From contig CM049321.1 of the NCBI GenBank assembly GCA_026874595.1, positions 49,335,297-49,399,296 on the forward strand: 64,000 nucleotides of DNA, written 5' to 3'. This document shows positions 10,961 through 24,439 of the stretch, piece by piece; positions within the stretch are counted from its first letter, which is position 1, and each line of letters begins with the position of its first letter. This DNA is from Sipunculus nudus. Its lineage: Eukaryota > Annelida > Sipuncula > Golfingiida > Sipunculidae. The notes under the pieces were generated by a model, which had not been told where the DNA came from, made no database searches, and saw only the letters and a program-made list of their open reading frames with translations. The position numbers and the translations under genes are program-made.

Positions 10961-12745
10961 GAGCGAAGACAGTTTTTTTTCTTCAAACAAATCATAAAAT
11001 TAGCTTAACACAAACAGTAGGTCTTTATCTGAGTTTGAGAACCTTTCCGAATTGATTAAAACGAGAAATTGTGAAAGAAGCTACCAGTTTGGAGCCATTA
11101 TTTTTCTGTTTTAGTCACTAGATGGCACTATTATAGGGACCAGGCAGTAATTCTTGTGCTTGCATTTCCATCATGAATGAGCCTGAAATCAAACAGCCAA
11201 TCAGAAGAAGGACTTTGAAAAACTGGATGCTCCCTGTATCCTTGACCCTGAAGTAACATGTCATGTCTGATTAGAAACCTGCTAGCATCGCCTCCTAACT
11301 TTGCCCCTTCATAATATGTTTCATTTTCTTTTATGATCAAGTAAACAAATAAGGTTTCTTAGTCAAGGGTTTGTTAGCTAGATTATGTTTGGTTATATGA
11401 CAAAGGAGGGATATTTAGTAATATCATACAGGGCACCTCTAGAATGCACACAGCGCTCTCCGTCTCTAAATAGAGACGGATACTCTGTCTATCCCCTACA
11501 AAGACGAGATCTTGCGTGCGGAGAATGAAAGCTCCTGCAAGTCCCAAGTTCGTGCCTTAAAGACCCTAAAACACCACACACAGGCTCCAGATGAATAACC
11601 ATGGCCAAGGTCACGCCGTATCTATTTTTAACGATATTCAAGAGAGCTAGACCTGTGTCCTTTGGCGGTATCATATAAACACACATTTGTAAAAAACATT
11701 GAGGTAAGTTGAAACAGTCAATCCTCCATCCCTATACCAAGTGCTTTTAGTTTACACCCGCTTGAGATCGATGTGGCGATTTGCGGTTGAAAAGAGAGTA
11801 ACAGCACTGGATTGTGTCCTAGGTGACACGAAAGTAGATATTTATTGAATGACCCGTTAAAACAAAAACTGACCTGACATAAGGAAGACACAAATGAATA
11901 AAAGAATGAAATTAGTTGTCATGTCTCTTCTTGCAAAGTAACAGGAAAAACCTTTGCAGACAGCAGATAACAGGTGCTCTTTGGGCTGAATACAACCGTA
12001 AAAAACGTGTTTGCACGAATGCGACCTTAGTTGAAAGATATCGCCCCCACAAATAATGAAGAGGTCAATTTTTTTAAATTTTTTTGTATTGCAAATTTTG
12101 TATAGCATTTTGTCAGCCAGCAAACAAGATACTGGCTTCAAATTGGCGGTATCCGAGTGTCGCGACGCACCTGGTACGCGCGCACTTGGATACAAAGGGA
12201 TCCGAAGCTTGAAAAGCGTCAGAAACAGTTTCCTTGTTTGACATTGACAATACTCAAAGAAATAACACTTTTCAACGTTTTAAACGTTTTTAAAATATGA
12301 AAAGAATTTCTATCTGTGTGTCATGGTAAACTGTTGTTTTACAGCTGAAATGGGTTCCATCATCGTCTGTCAAGTCTAAGTGATAATCTCTAATCGTTCG
12401 GGTTACTTTTCTAATCCTAACTTCCTAATTGCTCTGTATTCAGAAATTATTTTGTTATATTGTAGTGAAATGTGGTCTATTTTTTATTCATGTAACAGAC
12501 ATTAACGTTAAATGGTTCTAATGGAACAATAGAACTGTAAAAATATTAATGGTTTCATAGGTAAACTTAACCGGCAGATCGTGTGTGTCAACAGAGAACT
12601 GTAAATAAGGTATTGTATTGCATATTCTATTAGAGGTATAGCCAGGTGATTGTTTTGATAAGTGATTGTATATTGTATCATGTTAATCCTATCATTATCG
12701 TAAGATCATTGGATAAAGAACACAGTTGTTTCATTTAATGTTGCC
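10961..12745. other. No supported gene
   Basis: Several minus-strand frames of 65-112 codons lie here (11131-11340, 11489-11686, 11857-12195). Their composition is not clearly random, but I recognise none and see no splice pairs joining them in phase, so I do not call them. Confidence 0.35.
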
Positions 12746-12749
12746 TTCA

Positions 12750-12834
12750 AAGCCGTTTAGTGGTTAGGGAGCACGCCTGTCTCGTTTGATGTTAATATCG
12801 GTACAGTTTTAATTCCGTTAGATGCCGTCTCTGT
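12750..12834 (+). mobile_element. tRNA-Asp-like sequence, probably a retroposed relic
   Basis: The segment TTTAGTGGTTAGGGAGCACG matches the D-arm of tRNA-Asp/Glu type genes. CGCCTGTCTCG lies where the Asp anticodon arm (GTC) would be, and CAGTTTTAATTCCG is a degraded T-arm/B-box. The T-arm pairing is poor, so a functional tRNA is unlikely. It could be the head of a degenerate SINE. It sits about 150 bases upstream of a promoter-like cluster. Confidence 0.35.
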
Positions 12835-12982
12835 TTCGCGGTCTCTATAGCAACGAGTGTTTGTTGTAGATGTCAAAGAATGTGCCCCTGTGTAAGTTAG
12901 ATTTTCTCGGGGTCTGTCTCTGGAGGCGTATGCTTATTGATATTCTTGTAGTAATTGACGGTCGGCGTAATTGGGAGTGGTG

Positions 12983-13056
12983 ATTGGCTAGAGGACGAGC
13001 CGGAGTTGTGACGTCAACAAGCACATATAAAACGTGAGGAGGACATTTTTTGGGAG
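12983..13056 (+). promoter_or_regulatory. RNA polymerase II core promoter candidate (CCAAT, CRE, TATA)
   Basis: In correct order and spacing there is an inverted CCAAT box (ATTGG, 12983-12987), a perfect palindromic cAMP-response element (TGACGTCA, 13009-13016) and a TATA box (TATAAAA, 13026-13032). A start site would fall near 13056. Downstream there is no convincing coding exon; a 63-codon frame at 13078-13269 is unrecognised. An ATTAAA poly(A)-type signal lies near 13634. It could be the promoter of a non-coding RNA, of a gene with a first exon here, or part of a solo LTR. I found no matching second LTR in the window. Confidence 0.5.
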
Positions 13057-13269
13057 AAGTGCCCGAGCAGCGTACCATTGATAGGTATAGCCAGGAAATA
13101 TCTGGAGGTCCGGGGTCAGGTCTGCGCTTATCAGTCGAGAAAGCTGAGATGTGATGTATACAAGCGTAGACAGTCGATGTCTGGGGAAGGCCACAAGTTA
13201 TTTATCTGTAAAGTACTTCAGAGGAAGTATCTTATATTTGCCGATGGAATGGTAAATCTGGCGATTTAG

Positions 13270-14804
13270 AACCTGTTGTGAGATCTCCCAGGAACAGACC
13301 AAGGACTTTATTTAAACGCTTCACTTGAGAGATACAGGATATTGCTGTGTGGATGCTTACTCTGCTTTCTACAATTGAATGATTTCAGGAGATATCAGCT
13401 GCGAAAAACTGTAATTCAACGCCCAGAAAGAAATGTCTGTGCACGGTGCGTGATCTGTGTGAAACGTGTATACCCCATCGAGAGATTTTAGATTGCAGCA
13501 GCATCGTGTTTCTAAGGACTGAATGTACTGTACACACGACGAAAACAACTTAGTGAGGCAAACAGTGTTACGTGTGCGCCATGATCATGTGATCAGAAAC
13601 AGATAAAATAAGGAACTTTGCAGTATACTGTGATTAAAGGACTCAGTGTTTATTTGTGTGTTTATCACCAATGTTGTCTGTATAGAGCGCCTCTCCAGAG
13701 GATTTAAGAAACTTATTTCTTTTATATATATTTGTTTTGTTAACACTTGTCTTATTCCCTTTTTTGGAGTGTATTATGCAAGAGTCCAGCCAGTTGGTTT
13801 GACTTATAAAAGAACTTGACGTTTACATCTTTACCGGTGCCACAGCGTGTTTGTAATTGAAACACCAACGCTCGGCGGAACGGCTGGTATGGATACTTGG
13901 AATGCGTCCCCTCTCGGTCAATGAAGTTCACAGGAGGGATGAATAAATAAAGATAGATCATACAATTTTACTTAGATATACATGGAAATTAAAGAAACAA
14001 GAGCTCTAGTAGGAGCCTGGATTCAGAGATGGTAGCGTAATTTTCACCCGCAATATCAACAACTGTTGTCATAAAAAAATTCATTACCGGTTGTAAATGC
14101 AACTACTATTGTTATCATAACTTCAATAGCGGCCGTTATTACAATAGGTTCTGACAAAAACGGGTACTTGCTTGGTAGCATTGACACGGAAACCACGACC
14201 ATTGCCACTACGTAACGCAGGACACCAGGCTTCATGTAAATGCCTCTTCATTGGCAGATGTCTGATCACTTCCATGTAGGCCCTGTGAGTTTTAGTATGT
14301 CATTCTGCTGAAAATAAAGATATCATGGTTTGGTTTTCCATACCCTACCTTATCGTTTGTGTGTGATACAGTGAGGACCAGAGATTCTCATGGTGAATAG
14401 AACTTAGGCAAGGACGACATGGCAATTAATATGCATCGTTGTTCGAGTTTATATGTAATCTTAGGTACACCTCTGCCGGGTTACGTATTATACTTTAGAT
14501 TCAGTTTTTTTCAGGAAATTTACTCAAACAGTTCTGAACGGATTTTATTTTTAAATTTTCGGAGGGTAAGAAAACGCCAAATAGGCAGGCAATTAAAATT
14601 GGGTAATCTAGATCACCATAAAATTATAATTCAAAACATGCTGTTTGATTGTAACGGCTACTTTATCATTATAGAGATATTATTCGGTGTAAGAGAGTGG
14701 AGGTAACCTGCTGTGGAGTTGATGAACCGTGGCAGGTTCGTATACACAGCAAATATCATTTCGCGAGGGGCGGTTAATGGCTGTCTCGCTGTGATCTATT
14801 CTCA
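13270..14804. other. Non-coding stretch, nothing recognised
   Basis: No supported coding region. If the promoter at 12983-13032 is active, the first 400-600 bases may be transcribed. Confidence 0.35.
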
Positions 14805-15190
14805 TCCAATATAATGGATGCATGCTACTTTATTATGTAATATTTAGTACAAACAGTCATTGCTTTGTGTCATTTGTGATACATAATAATTCATAATAGA
14901 ATATTATTACTGATTATACTTCTGTGAATTCTACCTAATTCCCGAAAAATAAATTTATATTATACCTTTTAAAGTTACAGAGACATTGACTAGGTAATAT
15001 CGAATTCCAACGATGTCTCCTTTTTTAGGAGGGTTCGCGGTATCCTAACACATTCACCAAAAAGATTGGTAAGTCGAAGGTCCACCAGAAAACCCAACAA
15101 GAGGGCACCAGTATAGGTAAAAATAAATGGCTTAATGGGGTAGCAATTGGTGCGTCACAATATATAATGTTATTGTTACATATAATGAAG
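14805..15190 (+). repeat. Dispersed diverged repeat, copy 2
   Basis: Partner of the copy at 2590-2890. It begins with GCATGCTACTTTATTATGTA and shares the GAATTCTACCT and GTCCACCAG blocks in the same order. It is highly diverged, with no coding content. Confidence 0.5.
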
Positions 15191-18100
15191 GATTATTTCT
15201 ATTAGTCTTGTCGTTCTTATCCTAAATAACATCCATTTTAACCGCATTTTGTGACGGTATATCAAAGAATAATAATTTTAAGTGATTCAGTGTAAACAAG
15301 AAAGAAATATCTTGCTCCGTTTGCACTTGTTTTTATACGCACCATATATTTGGGAAGCAGTTTGCCTTGATATTATTGCTTTTAATAGCGAAAGGTATAC
15401 TTTCTGCGTGGAATGGGGCGAGTTCTCGCACGGACCTCAGTAAATGTTACCAGTCAGTCTATGGTCCACCAGCCAGCTACTTATACAGTACAAAGTAGCT
15501 TAACCAGCGAAGGCCGCAGCAGACAGCTGGATAAGACTGGAAATAGGATTATTAACAGATTGTATCAGCTATAATCTATGTTCGGTATGTAAACTTTTGC
15601 TTTCAGATGAACTCTAATATTATCTGCTATTCTCCTTTATATACAGGGATGGATAATAATTGAACGTGAAGACATATAATTTACACCTAAAAAGACATTA
15701 TTCACTCCGTAACTGCTGTAACATTAAGCCAACTCGGGTATGTCTTTTAATGCAGGATGAAATTTTATATAGTATACTAGTTCTTCAGGCCGATGTACAA
15801 TGTCCGGTTGCTTATGCATTTCATGTCACACTTAATCATTTATTTGGTTGGTAAACTCTACTCACAAAAAAAATGCTACCAGAAAATGTAGCTGTAAATG
15901 TATTCATCAGGTTACACTTACTGTGTCTTACTAAGTCACCATGAGGCGCTCAATCAAGTAAGCTCCGTGTAGGTCATGCAATATCGAAAGGTTTTACGAT
16001 TGAAGTTATATTCATTTGTCAATTCCTGATATCTATACGATCAGGTTTCATCTGAAATCACCTGGAATTCAGAGCTTTGTTTGATAATCAAAATAATAAA
16101 AGAGCTCAATGGTCAAAGAAATCTCACGACACAAATAATTGTAAATCTTGTTATATAAACGTTAGCTTAAGGGACACGAATATTATGCTATCACATAAAA
16201 AGTAGATGGCATACGTATTTAGCATGATCAAGTAGACCAGAGGTAGCTAAAACGTGAGTATGAAATACGTGCATTGAAGCGCTTCATTCAACAAGCCTTT
16301 TTTCTTGCTGCGTGTTACCTCTCCAAGTTAAACGGCAAACAGGTTTAGGGAGACGTGTAACGTACAGGGAGGTGCAGCCCACAGACAGACGTGTAGTGTC
16401 CAGATAGACGGGCATTGAACAGAAAGACAAGTATGTGGAGACGTGAACTAAACAGGTAGACCCGAAGTCACGGAGGTAAGTTTTATTACCTTTTCCCGGT
16501 ATATTTTGTAAATTGTAGGAATTTGGCGTAGTATTGCTGACATGGATTATCTAGGGAAAGATATCTGTCTCAGAGAAGGATGTAAGCAACAACACAAACC
16601 TTATAAAATGAAGAAGTTTCACAACAAGCCAAGCCATGATTTGTAAAAAAAAAATGACAGCTGATTGTTTGATGTCATGCGAAAAGCCATGTCCTGTGCA
16701 CTGACATTTTATTATAAGGTAATGTAATTTGTTTGCTGAAATTTTGTATTTCAGACCGTTATAAATTTTAAATTGTGAGTATATATATATATAAATAAAT
16801 ATATATGTATATGTATATATGATGTTCCTTGCGCAATTTTTCGCATATATATACACATAAACGCAAACCAGTCATACACAGTCATGGGGTTTCAGATTGT
16901 TATCTATGAATAAGGATTTTTCATATATGACAGAAGATATCCCTATCTCTCAGTTATCTCAAGTGCAATCCTGGCACTTCGACTTAAGTGACTGGGAGAA
17001 TACCGGGAATTCCTTTATAACATCTCTCATTTTATATTCTTTCCAACAATGCTATGATAAATATTCCTTGCAAGTTTACTGAAATCAGGCTGGTCTACTT
17101 GAGCAACTGAAGTGTTTAATTGTAATATTAACTATATGTTTATCAAGCAAGAATTAAAGGGCTTTGACCTGACACACCGTACTTCTAACCCTGGTATTTC
17201 TCTTCATCTTTCCGCACAATCGGTTCAAATTCACACTTGGCCCTCTGACAAATATATTACAGTTTAATCTTGACCGATCCATATATTTTTCATCGGTTAT
17301 TTTAATTGAGGATCAGAATACATAAACGTAACGAAATGAACAGATCATTTAATACAAACGAACATATGTGTGGTACTTAAGATATGTGCAAGGCAGGGGA
17401 TCTAGCGTCAACATAACCAGCATTGCCTGCGTCTGCGTGATAAAAGAAACCTTTGGTAAACGCCCACCCCCCCCCCCCCCCCATCCCCCCAACCTCTCAT
17501 CAACGGCTTAAAGTGCTGACATTTAAGTCGTAATAGCTTGGTCCTAATAAGGTAAGTTTAATAGATAAAACAATGTGTATCAGTCATAAAATTGTCAAAA
17601 ATGTTAAGATGCATATAGCATTGGGCTTACCTTACCATTGGCAACTTATATCAATGTTCGTTTTATTTCAATTTTCCTAAACAATATTGACGCAAGTGCA
17701 AATATTAAACTTACCATATAATTTTATGTGAATGTAAATATTCATTCTACCCGTAAATGATGTTGATATATTGCTGGTAACGTCCAAACGATGCCTTCGC
17801 AGACTGTGACCACTACTGAAACGCACGTACCATATATAACTCCTATCCAATGTCCCGTGTACACGTTTAAAATTTGTCCCCCTGGAAAATACAATAATGT
17901 ATAATATATATTACATACTATCTGTATATAGGAATTGTATGAAAATGATTTTTTAGGACAAAAATCCAACTTCTCAGTATTATGCTAGGAGAGTGTACCC
18001 CGAGGTGTCCCCTGAAGCTAATGAGGTACCCCCCGTAGAACAAGCATACTAACCTGTTTTTTTTTAGTTGACCCTTAAAAGTTTGACCATGTTCCTTAAG

Positions 18101-18869
18101 GAAATATTCAAGTACCAACAAAAAATCATTTTTAAAACTACCTCAATTGCCTCATAAGATCGTCATTCTTTCCGCTGTTCATGATAAATTAGGACCACCG
18201 ACATGAAAAATAATCTATATACAAGTACACAACTAGGTGCACGTCCTACAAATATCAAAGAGATGTGATGGTAACCCGATATAACACCTTTTTGTCGCTT
18301 TGATGAAAGTTCTATGATAATAAAAATACAAATTAACACTTCTGCCACTGTATATTATAACAAAACAGCTTCATTCCGTTTGCCATTTAACATAATTTTA
18401 TATTTGAATCATATGCAGCTTACTTTGTTTGTAACTTTAACTGATAATTTTTCTTAGAATAAAACTGCAAATGTTGGCAGTATAAAACTTCGTCCTTCTA
18501 AGATATTGTTCAATTTCCATAATATATAACCAGAGCTATATACAGAACTTACTATGATTCATATATTTGATCAAAGGCAACGTTCCCAGTAAACTTCGAT
18601 GGAAATGATTCATAATCAAAATAAGGACTTTGATAGTGATATATATTCTTCACATTCCAGATATATATTTATATATGGATCTTATTGTATGGCCCCTTAA
18701 TCATTAGGTACATTGGGCGTTAGCAACAGGGCAACAATGTTAACATTAGACTCGTGAAGTATGTGTATATGTGTCTTTGTCTCTGTACTTGCTTCAAGGT
18801 AAAACTTTCACAGATAAATTTTGATTATCATTTAGGGCCAATAGACGTGAACTAACTCACGCGGAAACC
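15191..18869. other. No supported gene; minor simple repeats
   Basis: Holds a degenerate tandem array of roughly 18-20-base units with an AGACG core at about 16345-16475, a short (AT)n at 16780-16822 and a C-homopolymer at about 17464-17482. The remaining short frames are not recognised. Confidence 0.4.
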
Positions 18870-20500
18870 TGCATGAAGAGTATACTCTTAATCGAGTCTA
18901 TGTGTGTATTAAAAAGATTAAGACTCGAAGGATAAATAAACCTCTATACAGGCATTAGTCGCCGACTTGCAATGCAGTTTGGCATGGAGAGGACCGAGCT
19001 AATATATTCTATAGAGTTCACATATATATTCTTTGTAACATGCTTAAGGACATGTGTTTGTGTTGTGAGTGTGCTCAGACATGAAGATATTACCTGTCAA
19101 GAGTGTCTGGTGAAAGGGTTTTGTTTGGTCTCCTTGTATGAGTTTTGGTAATTATTCTGACAAAACGGACGAGGTAACTCATATATCTGAGGTGCCACTG
19201 CTATAAGCAATCGCAATCGATCCAGCAGGTTGGCGGTTTATGCAGAAACTTTTTTAAATATTTCTTAAGATACAGTAAGTTACTTGGCACAATCTGACCT
19301 TTGATTACTAAACCATGGATAAACAGAGGCATGTTTGATGTTAAGAGACAGATAAATGGAGTATCATTATTGTGACATGTTCATCTCATCTCACATCAAT
19401 CAGTCCATATGCATTTTCTGAAATGTACATAGATTTGTTTTCACCAGCCAGTTTCTAAAGATAGTTTATTTCTTTATTTTCCAAATTCAGGATATATGTC
19501 ATGTTCTAGTATTCATTAACTGCTTTATCAATCGTTATATGTACTTGTTAGTTTTACCATTGCATCTTAAGTATAGACTGGCTGAGCTTTGTGACTCTAC
19601 AGGGCATTGGTAAATAATCCCACTAGTCATGTATGTATATCAGGTAAAACCTAAGAATTATATCGAAAATACAAAATTGCCATTATGAATATTTGAAAAA
19701 TTATGACTATAGAGATGATGTAATGTTGCTTTGGATTTGGAAAATCAAAGACAATTACCCTTAAAAAGACGATGGCACTTTATTGAATCAGCTATTATTA
19801 CATTTTAAACACTAAAATGTACTTTAGTGGGCATTAGATCTGCTACACTTGAACACGTTCGAGTAAGCCCAGTCATGTATATAAACGCGGGCGGTATTTC
19901 ACCTATGAAGGCAAGTGACGAAGGATCGTATATATAGGTATAAAAAATGTAAACATGTCACAATGCTTGTTTTGCAGTGAATACTTTTTCCCATCATCCA
20001 ATAATTGTGGTTCACTCGCTGTGAACGTGAGTAAACTGCATGCCCTTAGCAGTGCCAGTCCAAGCCTTCCATGGTGCCTTGGTTGTTTTATTTCCAGTTT
20101 TATATATGACATGCAGAACACTCTACTACTATCCATGTGATCACCATAGAGGCCTTGCATGGGATAATGTGTCATTTTTTACGGCAAATACTCATGCTGT
20201 TTTGTTGTTTCCAACACAAAGTAGCTGTTATATCTTGCCGTATCCAATGACAGTCATGCTGCTTGAATTTTCTAACACAAAGTTTCTTCAAATAGTTGTG
20301 TTGTTTGGGATAGATCAATACAATAATATCAATTATGTGTTTTGTTTCTATCACCTAGTACTTATACTTTTTATTTTTATTGTATTAACCAAAACATATT
20401 ATTCGAAATCGAGGTAATTATATTGCATTGTATAAACAATTATAGTAGCCTTAATATTCAAGTAGCTGAATACCCCGACGAGGTAACTATATTGAGGACA
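18870..20500. repeat. Diverged 1.6-kb tandem repeat, left copy
   Basis: Matches 20750-22230 in order. Landmarks are GAGTCTATGTGTG(T/C)ATTAAAA, CATGGAGAGG, a GTAAACAT(G/A)T segment, GA(A/T)CAAAG and a closing CTGAATA(A/C)CC segment. On the minus strand both copies hold a frame (here 19903-20175) with a shared block reading KYSLQNKHCDMFTFFIP in this copy. I do not recognise that peptide. It could be an old duplicated gene fragment or an unclassified transposon. Confidence 0.55.
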
Positions 20501-20636
20501 CATCAGTTTGCCTGCAACACACACATACACACATAGATATATATATATTTATATGTGTGTATGTATGTATAGCCATGCTGGTTTATTGTACTAAGAAAGG
20601 GAACATGAATACACAGAAAATTCGCTTCCCATCGGC

Positions 20637-20638
<2 letters not shown>

Positions 20639-20680
<42 letters not shown>
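20639..20680. repeat. (AT)n microsatellite
   Basis: Uninterrupted AT run between the two 1.6-kb repeat copies. Confidence 0.9.
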
Positions 20681-20684
<4 letters not shown>

Positions 20685-20749
20685 TATATATTAGATTCGA
20701 GCCAGAAATAACATCGATATTTTTTTATTAACCTTTCAGGGCTATTGAA

Positions 20750-22230
20750 CGAGGAAAGGTGTGTATAGAGTTTACTCTGTTCCGTTAATAGAGTCTATGT
20801 GTGCATTAAAACAAGTAAGACTAGAAGGGTAAATAAATGACTACCCATACTTTGGTGCCCCGGTGTGTCATCTAGCTTGCCATGGAGAGGGTTCTGCTGA
20901 TATATTCAATAGAATCCAAATATAGGTTCTTAGTAACATGCACAATGATACTTCCTTGTATTGTATGTGGTCAACAAATAGAAAAAAAACACGTCAAACA
21001 AACGCGTATAAAGCAGTGGCAGGAGAATATTTTTTTCTTATATGGTTTATGCTAATCATTCTGATAGAAGGGACGAGGTTACTCATATAAATCGTAGGGT
21101 CCGATACTACAAGCATTCGAAAACGGCTCAACAGGTTAGTGGTTAATGTAGAAACATTTTAAAATATTTAAAAGATAATTTATTTCTTTACTTTCTATTT
21201 TTTTAAAGAAAGGATATATTTCATATTCTGGTATTTATTGAATGCTCTTTAAGTCAGTATGTGTACCTGTTGGTTCTGTCATTGCGTGTAATGTTTCGAC
21301 TTTCTAAGCTTTTTGACCTTAAATGGCATAAAATTTACCTAGTCGTATATGTATATAAGGTAAAATCCGAGACATATCTACGATAGAAGTGGCAATGATA
21401 AAGATTTAGAAAACTATAAATTTATCTGTATTTATGTTAGAATGTTGTTATTTATTTGGAGATTTAAATACAATTACCATTAAAACTAATAATAGCACTT
21501 TCATGAAAATGATATTATTATATATCAAACACCAACATGCAAAAACTAGATGCAAGATAAAGGGCATAACAAAGATGGGTTCGAACAAGCCCTGACATAT
21601 TTATATAACGCAGGAGTTGATTCACCTATGAATTCAGGTCGCATACACTCGTGCTTGTGGGTATAAAGAATGTAAACATATTACAATGCCTGTTTTCCAA
21701 TGAATACTTTTTATGATCAAATAATTGTAATTCTGCAGGGGGAACGTAAGTAAACTGCGTATATTTTGCTGTGTTAGCATAACCCTTTAACAGGAGCTTA
21801 GGCGCTTTGATTTCGGGTTTTATATGTGACATGTCGAACGCTCATTTGAAGCATTTACAATGTGGAGGTCTGCATATCCAACGACACAAGTGCTATCCAC
21901 ATGATCAAAGGACAGGCCTTGTGTAAGATAATGTGGTATTTTTTTTCAGCAAATATTCATATTGTTGGTTGTTTCCAACACAAAGTAGTTGTTGTTCTTA
22001 GTTCTACCTACTGACAGTTATCCAGCTTGTTGGTTTCAAATATTTGTGTTGTCAGGGATAGATCAATAAACTAATATCAAGTATGTTTGTTGTTTCGAAA
22101 ATCATTGTATTGATCAAAACATGCTGCAGGTTCTCTCTAAATCGAGATAATTCTTATATTGAATATATAATTCCCTTGACCTTAATATCGGGGAACTGAA
22201 TAACCTGACAAGGTTACCATAGTGAGTACC
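20750..22230. repeat. Diverged 1.6-kb tandem repeat, right copy
   Basis: Partner of 18870-20500 in direct orientation. Its minus-strand frame (21626-21832) retains the block as KYSLENRHCNMFTFFIP, although much of the surrounding sequence has changed. Substitutions within that block include silent and conservative ones. No splice structure or family is evident. Confidence 0.55.
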
Positions 22231-22589
22231 GAGTACCATGTTCTTTAAAACGTACTTCTTCTCGAATATCCGCGTGTAACAAAATTCTTTCGGACTGTAC
22301 AAGCAAAATGGCGGGTTTAGAAAAATGCCAACTTATAAAATTGAAGTAATACACTTTCGAATGTCGGAAAAATACAAACAAGAAAGGAAAAGTCATAATA
22401 TGATAAATTATGCAAGAAAAAGGACTGCTAGGAATTACATATGGCTGAATACTCCGTGAATATCGGAAAACTGGTAATTTTAAAACGAGATTTATTAAGC
22501 TTAAAATTCGGTTAATAACAGGTTTATTTTAAATGAAATATTTTTACTAAGATATGGGAGTTTATGGAAATTTCCAGTCAGAATTATAG

Positions 22590-23215
22590 GAAAATGTTGT
22601 AGTTTGTCACTTCACAGAATGGCAGTAGATATTCGGTTAAAATGGGAGTCGCTTGGACACTATAGATAACAGTATATGTATCGGTTAATTCGGAAAAAAT
22701 AAGTGCAGATCTTACAATACATAAAAGGCTGGATACGTCATATTGCAGTGATAAAGTCGTAAAAAGGCGACTCATACCCAGCTCATATTTATCTGATATA
22801 TAAAAGTCTACATTTGATCTTATCACATATTATTATATAGTATGTGAAAAACAGGTAAGCAAATACAGCCAGGACTTGTTTTCCTATAAAAAAGATCCAG
22901 TAATCGCTTTTTAGACTTATCACTATAGCAACGTGAGCCTTCGCGAAGAACCTATGGTGTGTGGACGTGACTACTCAAATTGAGGTTGATCATGACACGT
23001 GCGAGCGATTTATTATATTAACTACATAATGATTAATTAGACTGTCTAAAAACTGTACACACTGCCGTGTACCGCTACGGGCGGACCCTGCTCTTCAAGA
23101 CCAGAACCCCCCCAGCCCCCCCCCCCACCCTCGCCACGAGGCTGGTAGACTTACAAGTAGAAGCCGTCTTTCACAAACTGTAGACAATAATCATAATATT
23201 GATGTGTGTAGATAT
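22590..23215. repeat. Three-copy diverged repeat, copy R1
   Basis: Related to 30970-31630 (R2) and 32780-33090 (R3). Shared ordered words are the GATAACAGTATA(T/C)GTATCGTT region, ATCTTACAATA, TTATCTG(A/G)TAT, a GAGGTTGATCATGACACGTG segment (GAAGGTTATCTTGGCACGTG in R2), CGAGGCT(G/T)GTA(G/A)ACTT and (C/T)TGTAGACAA. No coding content is seen. Confidence 0.5.
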
Positions 23216-23569
23216 GCTAGAATTCTATTATAAACGAAATATTGGTTAAAATTCACTTTGTCTCATCTATCTGAATCATATTAAAAATCTGCTTTACAGA
23301 TATTTGTATACATTGTTTACATGTATACAAACGTTGTATACATAAATATTTATATATACACATATCATTATATATAAATATACACACATATATTATTATT
23401 ATTGTTATTATTATTATGCTATTTTCTATGTCTTTCGGGAGGTCAGGTGAGATGATTTGTCTTTTCACTTGTTTCATTGAGGTATTTATAATACAAATTA
23501 TATATTATTTATGATACCTTCAATAATTATACCCTTGCCGATAAAAAAAGGGTTCATTTTAAGAATACC

Positions 23570-23990
23570 TTATCCCGTCGGCACGCCTATATTCTCAAAC
23601 GAGTATGCTCCGAGTAAATTCGAATTTACGTGTGACCCTTTCATATGCTTTCAAGCTCAACTTGCCGACGGGCAGAAAGGCTTGAGAAATATTTACGGCA
23701 AAACCCCCTCTCTAACTTTACAGGTCGTAGAAATCCTGTCAATACAAGCTCGCTGATTCAGCTCATTTGACAGGTGGTTTCATCGGTTTAGGAACAGGAA
23801 TATTAAAATCGTTTTTGTCAGTGCCGGCTAAAAATACTGGGAAATGTGGTAATGATTTCTTAGGGGAGCAAACATTGGAGGGAACAGATCATGAGTAAAA
23901 GAAGAACAACATTTCTTTATTTAGTTCCCGAGGTTAGGATATATTGTGACATTTCAACATGATAAAGCAAAAATTATAATCTATAAGTAT
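23570..23990 (+). pseudogene. Decayed paralogue of the 3.98-4.54 kb coding remnant
   Basis: Nucleotide similarity to 3985-4540 covers both of its frames. Shared landmarks are AGAAAGGC(T/T)(C/T)G(T/A)GAAATATTT, TCGCTGATTC, TTGACAGGTG and GATCATGAG. Here the second frame is cut by an early TAA after GATCATGAG and the first frame is shortened, so this copy is dead. The family is unknown, as for its partner. Confidence 0.45.
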
Positions 23991-24439
23991 TACAAAATTA
24001 TAGTAATTACAAGAAACCCGCATTCTAAAGAATGGAAGCCTCATTTATTCGGATCATATTCCCAGGTTCTTTCTTGAATGAGGGACTGTACATTTGTGTA
24101 TATCCCCTTTCCCGGGATCTGTATCAATTACCGGATCCACATGCCGGGGCCATTCCTCGAAATGCCCTGAATTTCATGAGATTCTTTTCATGATTGTGTG
24201 AGTTATGTTGTGAACAAACACAGAAACACACAGAAACCTATAATTGGAAATGAACGCACATTCGTCAGGCGAATTTTGCTTTTCATCAGTTCCTCACAAC
24301 TTGTGACGCCACCTGTATTTCTTTCTAATTTGTTTACGTATTATTTATTTTTTTTTTACCTTCAAATGAAGCAGTCCGGCCGTTAACTGGAAACAAACTA
24401 TAACAATAAACACAAACACTTCTAACTGTAGATCCATAA

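Noticed and set aside
12750-12834. Functional tRNA-Asp gene
   Set aside because: The T arm and B box are too degraded and the acceptor stem does not pair.
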